Assembly (NCBI RefSeq): GCF_003711515.1
Contig: NW_021167086.1
Location: forward strand, 1,015,149-1,079,148
Direction: 5' to 3'
DNA length: 64,000 nucleotides
Source: Sodiomyces alkalinus F11
Lineage: Eukaryota > Ascomycota > Sordariomycetes > Glomerellales > Plectosphaerellaceae
The notes under the pieces are model-generated. The model was given only the letters and a program-made list of their open reading frames with translations. It was not told where the DNA came from and searched no databases. This document shows, piece after piece, positions 58,501 to 64,000 of the stretch (the stretch's first letter is position 1; every line of letters begins with the position of its first letter). A program made the translations under genes and the position numbers.

Positions 58501-59990
58501 TCGCCTAGTATAACTTTATATCAAAGTATAAGCGAGGAGCCGATAACGTTATAGCCGACGCGCTCTTACGTCGGGAGTAGGATATACCTAAGAATTCTTC
58601 CGATATCCGAGAGTAGGGGAGGTATATCTAGATAATCTCCGATATAGCTATCTCCCCCCGGGTATACTTAATAAGGGTAACGTTATCGGAGCTAGCCACG
58701 GTCTTTGAAGTAGACCCCGACCTATAACGATTATAGGATAAAGCCAGGGCCACCGAGAAGCGTTATTAAGGTGCTTTTACCATAGTAGTAGCGGGAGAAC
58801 AGAGTTTTCCCCCTAAGCTAAAGCTTAAAATATAGATCGCTGAGTATAGAATCGACTAAGGACGGCTAATATTTCGTGACCGCTTATAGGTGCTAGGAGA
58901 TAACGAAGACGGGGCTAGCCACCCGTTATAAGGCCGTCTAGTATAAGCGATCCACGATTTAGTAGTCGGCGGATACCTAGGTAGGGATAATACTATTACC
59001 CTAATCGCCCGCTAATTCTTCTAGCCTAGTATAAATTAAAGATATTAGAAGATTCATACGGAATTACGATATATACTAAGCTAGCCACGTATAAAGGGGT
59101 GCGAAGAGAGGATTACTACGCCTACTCCCCGTGCTAGAGCGAATCTTCTACGATATCGTGATAGATTTTATAACGGACCTACTACCCACCCGCGAGGGTA
59201 AGTATAGATACTTATAGGTGATTACCGACTAACTCTCGAAATTAGTAATACTAGAAGTAATAGATACTATAGATACTAAGGCCTATACTAAACGGTTCTT
59301 ACTATACTATTATAGGTTCTACGGAATACCGAAGTCTATTATTAGTAATAGGGGGTCGAACTAGACTAGCCGCTTTTAGAGATACTTCTATAAACTCGCG
59401 GGTATTAAATAGCGACTAAGCACCGTATACTACCCTTAGACAGACGGAGGTCCTAAACGTATTAACTAGGAGGTCTAAGCCTACTTACGAGTATATACCT
59501 ATTACGCCTAAGACGATTAGAATACGCTGCTATTAGTAGCGTAGCTAGCTTTAAATAATAGGGTAAACTCGATAATCTAAATAAGCCTATTCTTCCTATA
59601 ACACGGGTACTACGCGAACCCTCTCTAAGTTAATAAGACTATACTAACCGATAAGCGCGAGGCTTCCGCGCAGGACTTACTAAATCGCCTTAAGGAGGCC
59701 ACCTAGTTCGCTTAAGCCGCGATAGCCGCTATATAACTACGTTAGGAGGAGTTAGTAAACCGTCGACGCTACCCTGCTAAGAGGTTCGAAAAGGATAACC
59801 TCGTATAGCTAGATATTGGTAACTACTCTTCGCTATAGCCCTTAAAGAAACTTACCTGGCTTTACTATAAATATAAAGTTATAAAGGTTATTAACTCCTA
59901 CGTCGTAGAACTAGATATTCTTTTATAGATCCATAACCGTTTCTATATAGATCTTTTATATCGAGCCGACCACGACCCCCTATTAGGGTA
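55600..59990 (+). pseudogene. Gypsy B gag-pol relic
   Basis: Readable blocks: gag with a zinc-knuckle relic near 56400-56460 (KKGHV); protease around 56650-56950; RT near 57230-58130 ([46 protein letters not shown]); RNase H (LNSAEYNYPIYDKEILA near 58315-58365); and integrase near 59150-59700 (VIDFITDL, YYPQTDGG, NQEVQAYLRVYT allowing Gln at stops). All are interrupted by TAG/TAA. This is the Ty3/gypsy order (RT before integrase). Confidence 0.88.
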
Positions 59991-60413
59991 AGCAATAATA
60001 GACCCCTAGCTACTACCTATCCGTGAAGGGCTGAATAGGGAGGAGGAATAGGTGGTAAAGGAACTCCTCTACGCTTATACCCGAAGGCGAGGTCGCGGTA
60101 GGGTCCGCGAGGTACTAATATAATAGGAAGGCTATATAGAACTAATATAGAAACTACTCGAAAGCCTATAGGAGATATAAGCGCTCGACGAATTCGAGAA
60201 GAAGTATATCCCGGTATAGTTAAATAACGGGCCTTTATAATAGTCCACGAAAGAGATATAGGCGCGAAAGAAGGCTAATACTGCGGCGAGGAGGATAAGA
60301 ATCGAGAGCGAAGTTATATTAGGGGCGTACCCCCGCGCCACTTAACTTAGGAGTGGGAAAGACCGAGTAAAACCCTAAAAAGCTACCGAAATAACCTAAA
60401 CGATATAAATAAC

Positions 60414-61631
60414 TTACTCCCTCACGATCTCGCCCTCTTCTAGCTCCTCCTTTTATAAGGCTATACCGTCCTCGGCGGTACCTACTTACGACTCCTCCTA
60501 AGGAGGAGCTAAAGCGAGCGTAGCCTCGGGAGTAGCCCCCGGATTATTACCCGTAGTAAGGGGGGTTACGGCCACGTAGTGCTTATACACGTGGTGTATG
60601 GAGTAAAAGAGGTTACGAACCTCTTACGATATTATAGTAACGTCGTTATTCTTATCCTCTAGCTTTTACGATACTTCCTTAAGCGTTTTATCTATACTGC
60701 GTATAAAGGTAACGATATTATCGAGGGCTCGTATTATACTTACCTAGAACTCGGTAGTGGCGGATAAGGCGGCGGCGGGTAGCGGGGTGGCGGCGGTAGG
60801 CGGCGCGGCGGCGGGAACGGCGATAGGGGCGGTAACGGGAGCGGGAGCGGCGACGGGGGTAACGGCGACGGTAGGAGCGGGGGATTATAAGGGACTGGCG
60901 ATATTCTTACCTAACTTAGCCTAGCCGAGGGCGACTTAGAAGCGGCCGTAAGTATCTTAGAATTAACGGCGATTCTATACGGAAGAATTAGCAAGAAGGC
61001 TATTAAGCGAAGGGTAGGGGTAAACTTATATCCTCGCTATTAGTATTCGCGTTTATAGAATAAGTAGTATTCTATAGGGTATTAGCGGCGTTATAGGCGG
61101 CGGGCGGGAGCTATATTACCCGTTAATCGTAGTTACCCCACGTATAATAGGTATATTTACCTCCGAATACTTATAAGTGTGGCATAAATACTCGTAACAC
61201 TTAGCGTCGGCCCTAGCCGCGCTAGGGCCTGACTAGTAGTAATACTCGATACTATATTCTTACTTATATTACCGGGTAGCGTACTACGTGTAGGGGGTAA
61301 GTCGGCGGGGGCTTAGCGGGTTTTTAGGGGTATATCTTTTCTTAGCGGGAGGGGGGATTAGGGTCTACTCGTTATTAGTTACGGCCGACCTCGTAACCTA
61401 TAGTAATAGGGGCCGCGAACTTATATCGTTATCACTATCGCCCTCGTAAGGGCGTTTACTAGGTAATACGAAATCGGATATCTACTAACGGTTAGCTATA
61501 GCACCGAACCACGAGTAAGGGGAGTGCTAACTCACTATAATAAGGATATAGGCGGCTTAAGAGATAAGCTATTACTCGGCGATATTAGTTATACTGCCAC
61601 GGGACCTACGAGGTATCTCGGGGCTACTTAT
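60414..61631 (-). pseudogene. Antisense reading frame in gypsy B (406 codons)
   Basis: On the minus strand one frame runs from ATA at 61631 (ATG before RIP is likely) to TAA at 60414-60416, exactly 406 codons without a frameshift. About twenty internal stops are all TAG or TAA at places where Gln fits; none is TGA. In order it shows an Arg/Ser-rich start (SSPEIPRRSRGS), an acidic/basic stretch (SKRPYEGDSDND), an NLS-like PAKKRYTPK and a Cys-containing cluster (DAKCYEYLCHTYKYS). A Pro/Ala-rich linker follows, then a coiled-coil-like helix (RALDNIVTFIRSIDKTLKEV, KLEDKNNDVT) and an acidic C-terminus (EELEEGEIVRE). I do not recognise the family. It sits after the integrase and before the polypurine tract. 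Confidence 0.65.
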
Positions 61632-62056
61632 AGTATAGAAAAATTAATTAAAAAAAAAAGAGAAGGAGAAAAACTTACTTAAAAAGAAGCTATAGAAGGG
61701 GAAGAAAATAGGGAAAAACGAAGAATAGTGGGAGGTTTATTTTACTACCCTTCCTACGCCGTTTAGGTAGAAGGAATAACCCCCGGTTATATATTCGGCA
61801 GGTATATCGTTTATAACGAGTAAGCACGCCGGCGAGGAGCCTACGACGACACCGCTATACGAGAGCTCCTTTATGCTATTTTAGCCTTAAAAGGATCTTA
61901 GCTACTACGGATTACCTCCCTTCGAAGGAGCCTTTAAGGGAGCCGAATAAAGGAGGCTATTTTCAGATTCCACGCAGGGAGGCTAAAGTAATACGAGGTC
62001 ACGACCGCACGACCACGACACGACCGCGACCTCGCCTCCGGCCGGGGGGGGGGGTA

Positions 62057-62260
62057 TATTACGGGCTATAGCCCGCGGAATAATCCCCGGTAGTGGCCGG
62101 GACTAAGAAGCACGGACCTCCTAGCGAGGCCCGTGCGATTCTATACGTACTTAGCCGCCTACACACGGCGTAGACTTTTCCTTTCCTCCTTTCCTTCCTT
62201 AGTTCGAATAATCTATATTTTCGGCCTTAATACATACACAACTTTTGATAAGCCGTCACA
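62057..62260 (+). repeat. 3' LTR of gypsy element B (204 bp)
   Basis: It starts TATTACGGGC (TG changed to TA) and ends CCGTCACA. It is followed by the target duplication copy CCAAT. Confidence 0.94.
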
Positions 62261-62265
62261 CCAAT

Positions 62266-62440
62266 AGGTCGTTTAATAGAAGAAAGTCCTAATCGCCTGG
62301 ATCTTAACCTAAGAGATAGTTAGCGATAGGCTAACTAAGGTACTTCCCCCGCAGAAATATAAGGCGTTTATATATCTATTAGGGATAGAGGACCTAAGCC
62401 AGGAGGCTTAAGGTAATTTATAAGAGGCGCGGTGCTAAGT
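62266..62440 (+). pseudogene. Copia RNase H C-terminal relic
   Basis: After the second gypsy insertion the frame resumes with the usual copia end: DRLTKVLPPQKYKAF and LLGIEDLS. The 62441-62699 stretch then serves as 3' untranslated sequence before the LTR. Confidence 0.75.
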
Positions 62441-62699
62441 TTATAATATATAGCCTAGATTAACCGTTATTTTAGTGCCCTTTAGATTATTATTTAGGCA
62501 CCCGTTTTTAACGTGGTTTTAAGGTTAATTTAACTACCTGTTTTTACACCCTTTTAATGTTTTTAGGTATAAAAAGAGCGCGCTTTTTAATAAGCCGTTC
62601 TTTAACCGTTAGATTAATATCTAGGTTCTATTTTACCCTAGATTTACGGCTTTAATTAAGCAGAACAGTCAGGATTAATCCTGCAGTTCTAGTGGGGTA

Positions 62700-62891
62700 T
62701 ATCAGATACCACCACACACTTATCGGGGTGTGACTTACGCCATTTAGATACTCGGATAGAGTACTTCCGACCGATGTATCCATATCGATTTCCCCTCCTT
62801 TTACCTTATAGTTAGATATTTCCGCAGAGTATCTTTTACTCTTCTTCAATGCACACATATATCTTTTGCGTACCTTATTTATGTACTAACA
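62700..62891 (+). repeat. 3' LTR of the copia element (192 bp)
   Basis: It has the same length as the 5' copy; its TG start has become TA. The preceding purine-rich agtgggg fits a polypurine tract. It is followed directly by the GATAT duplication. Confidence 0.95.
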
Positions 62892-62896
62892 GATAT

Positions 62897-64000
62897 ATAT
62901 GCGTCGCATAAGAACACTTACAGAGCTACTACGTCAATAGTACGGCATCTGACCTTGTCATTTAAGGTACCTTATATTACTTGAAGCATCTGAAGTATCT
63001 GTACTTAATCCTACCCGCTAGGATGTCCTTGGATTTGCCCTACACGAGCCTCGGGGGTAGGTATAAGCCTCGGGGATGGGTATAGGCCTCGGGGATCAGG
63101 AAATAAGGGTGGACCCACGGTAAAACACTGGATAGGATCCAAATAGAGCAGTACTTCCGGAGGAGTACTGCCCTTATAAAAATAGGGCAAACGGTCTCGC
63201 ACACGTTATAACTGGACATAATAGACACACGAGAAGATTTCCCCCAAGTCAGAAGAGTGCATTTTGTTCGACAAGACGGTCCCTTTATGATTCTCGGCTC
63301 CCGATATAACGTCCAATATGCATGTGTCAATCAGAAACCGACTCCCATGCCTGTCTATCGCTACAATGCTAAGGTTAGGGCCGAATCGTGTTCGGGGATG
63401 ATCCATGATGTTCGCTTGCAGCGAACCTGGAATTGCGGGACGTGGGAAGGGAATACGAGAAACAACAAGCGCAGTTTTTGACTGCAGTAGCCACTGTAGC
63501 CGTACGAGGTAGAACAGGTAGACAGCATGGGAAGTGGGGTTTGCAACACCTATGACGATGCCGTGTCCTTGAAGTGAATCTATCGTGAGCACGATAAAAA
63601 CCATCGCAGAAGCGATCGCATCCGAGTCTTCCCAAACCACGATCATGGCCATGGGGTACCATGTTCTTGTCAGGTGGCGGACATTCATTCAAGCTTTCTT
63701 CTGTATGTACGGAGAAGAAGCCGGGCCCCATTAATTAGACCTCGTTCCAGACGCGTCAAGTCACTTCAGTGTACACGTGTAGTGCGCAGTACGTGTATTC
63801 TTAGAATTCTTGGGTCGGGGTCTTTTCAGCGCGAGGTACGATCTTCTCCAGAGCCCCAGGGCGGGTTGGTCGTGGTTGGTTGTTTGGTTGGTTGCTTGGT
63901 TGAGATGGGCTGTAATAACTGGCAGCGACGGCGTCTGCCGAACAAAAACGAGATGAACCAAAACTCGCAGGTGGTCAGCATCCCCAGCACCACATTGGGT
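62897..64000. other. Right flank of the transposon nest, no recognised gene
   Basis: CpA/TpG content returns to normal. A short imperfect tandem of about 20 bases (cctcggggatgggtatagg-like, three copies) lies at 63050-63100, and a palindrome taaggtacctta at 62963-62974. A GGTTG-rich run lies at 63867-63900. The 160-codon minus ORF is listed separately. Confidence 0.5.
63206..63688 (-). CDS. Unrecognised 160-residue ORF, doubtful
   Basis: An ATG-started frame reads MNVRHLTRTWYPMAMIVVWE and is moderately hydrophobic in its first half (AMVFIVLTID, HAVYLFYLV). I see no domain, no splice signals that extend it convincingly, and no conserved motif. It may be an exon of a gene running off the window or a chance ORF. 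Confidence 0.2.
   Translation of the reverse strand: MNVRHLTRTWYPMAMIVVWEDSDAIASAMVFIVLTIDSLQGHGIVIGVANPTSHAVYLFYLVRLQWLLQSKTALVVSRIPFPRPAIPGSLQANIMDHPRTRFGPNLSIVAIDRHGSRFLIDTCILDVISGAENHKGTVLSNKMHSSDLGEIFSCVYYVQL

Larger units (their letters stand above)
55189..62260 (+). mobile_element. Ty3/gypsy element B, RIP-inactivated, nested
   Basis: This 7072-bp element has 204-bp LTRs (55189-55392 and 62057-62260) and target duplication CCGAT (55184-55188) versus CCAAT (62261-62265), which differ by one transition. A G-rich run at 62044-62054 just before the 3' LTR is a good polypurine tract. Gag, protease, RT, RNase H and integrase lie on the + strand, with an antisense frame after integrase. It is inserted in the RNase H region of the copia element. 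Confidence 0.93.
40937..62891 (+). mobile_element. Ty1/copia retrotransposon, RIP-inactivated, interrupted by two gypsy elements
   Basis: The element is bounded by two 192-bp LTRs and a perfect GATAT target duplication (40932-40936 and 62892-62896). Removing the two nested elements and their duplications leaves about 6148 bases. The order gag, protease, integrase, RT, RNase H is that of copia. The coding strand is + and is broken by many TAG/TAA codons. Segments are 40937-41960, 50691-55188 and 62266-62891. It is the oldest layer of the nest, since both gypsy elements sit inside it. Confidence 0.93.

Noticed and set aside
40937..62891. CRISPR-like or tandem array explanation for the repeats
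   Set aside because: The repeats are LTR pairs with TG..CA ends and target duplications in a eukaryotic genome.

Overview
This window looks like nuclear DNA of a filamentous ascomycete, most likely a Sordariomycete. The genes have short introns of about 50-100 bases with GT..AG ends and CTAAT/CTGAT branch-like motifs. The proteins match the fungal forms of RPL9, VPS26, NUP120, RAD51/MEI-3, HSP30, PRE7, STT4, AMP deaminase and others. The transposon block carries the C-to-T signature of repeat-induced point mutation (RIP). No closer species assignment is supported from the sequence alone.

Layout. Positions 1-40.7 kb are ordinary gene territory with thirteen recognisable protein genes, one intron-bearing tRNA-Tyr and one possible 38-residue membrane ORF. 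In order: a secreted/anchored Cys-rich membrane protein (+); RPL9 (-) head-to-head with VPS26 (+); NUP120 (-); the small ORF and RAD51 (-); tRNA-Tyr (-); HSP30 (-); an RRM-YTH RNA-binding protein (-); a 5.6 kb gene-free stretch rich in GGTACC/CCTA motifs and microsatellites; proteasome beta-6 PRE7 (-) head-to-head with the phosphatidylinositol 4-kinase STT4 (+); a CDF metal transporter (-) head-to-head with AMP deaminase (+); GAR transformylase ADE8 (-) head-to-head with phosphopantetheine adenylyltransferase CAB4 (+). Exon boundaries were read by hand from splice signals and conserved protein continuity; in every multi-exon model the exon lengths sum to a whole number of codons. Jobs represented are translation, retromer sorting, the nuclear pore, recombination, protein folding and turnover, m6A-type RNA reading, phosphoinositide synthesis, metal transport, purine metabolism (two convergent neighbours) and CoA synthesis.

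Positions 40.9-62.9 kb are a single transposon nest. A Ty1/copia element (192-bp LTRs, GATAT target duplication) was interrupted by two Ty3/gypsy elements: one with 356-bp LTRs (ATTAA duplication) in its gag region, and one with 204-bp LTRs (CCGAT/CCAAT duplication) in its RNase H region. Coding parts are riddled with TAG/TAA where Gln is expected, and CpA/TpG is strongly depleted. The LTRs keep far more CpA/TpG than the interiors. Both gypsy elements hold, between integrase and the 3' LTR, a long reading frame on the strand opposite to gag-pol. In the 204-bp-LTR element it runs 406 codons in one frame, with every in-frame stop being TAG or TAA. This antisense ORF is the most interesting thing in the window.

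Positions 62.9-64 kb return to ordinary non-repeat DNA with no recognisable gene.
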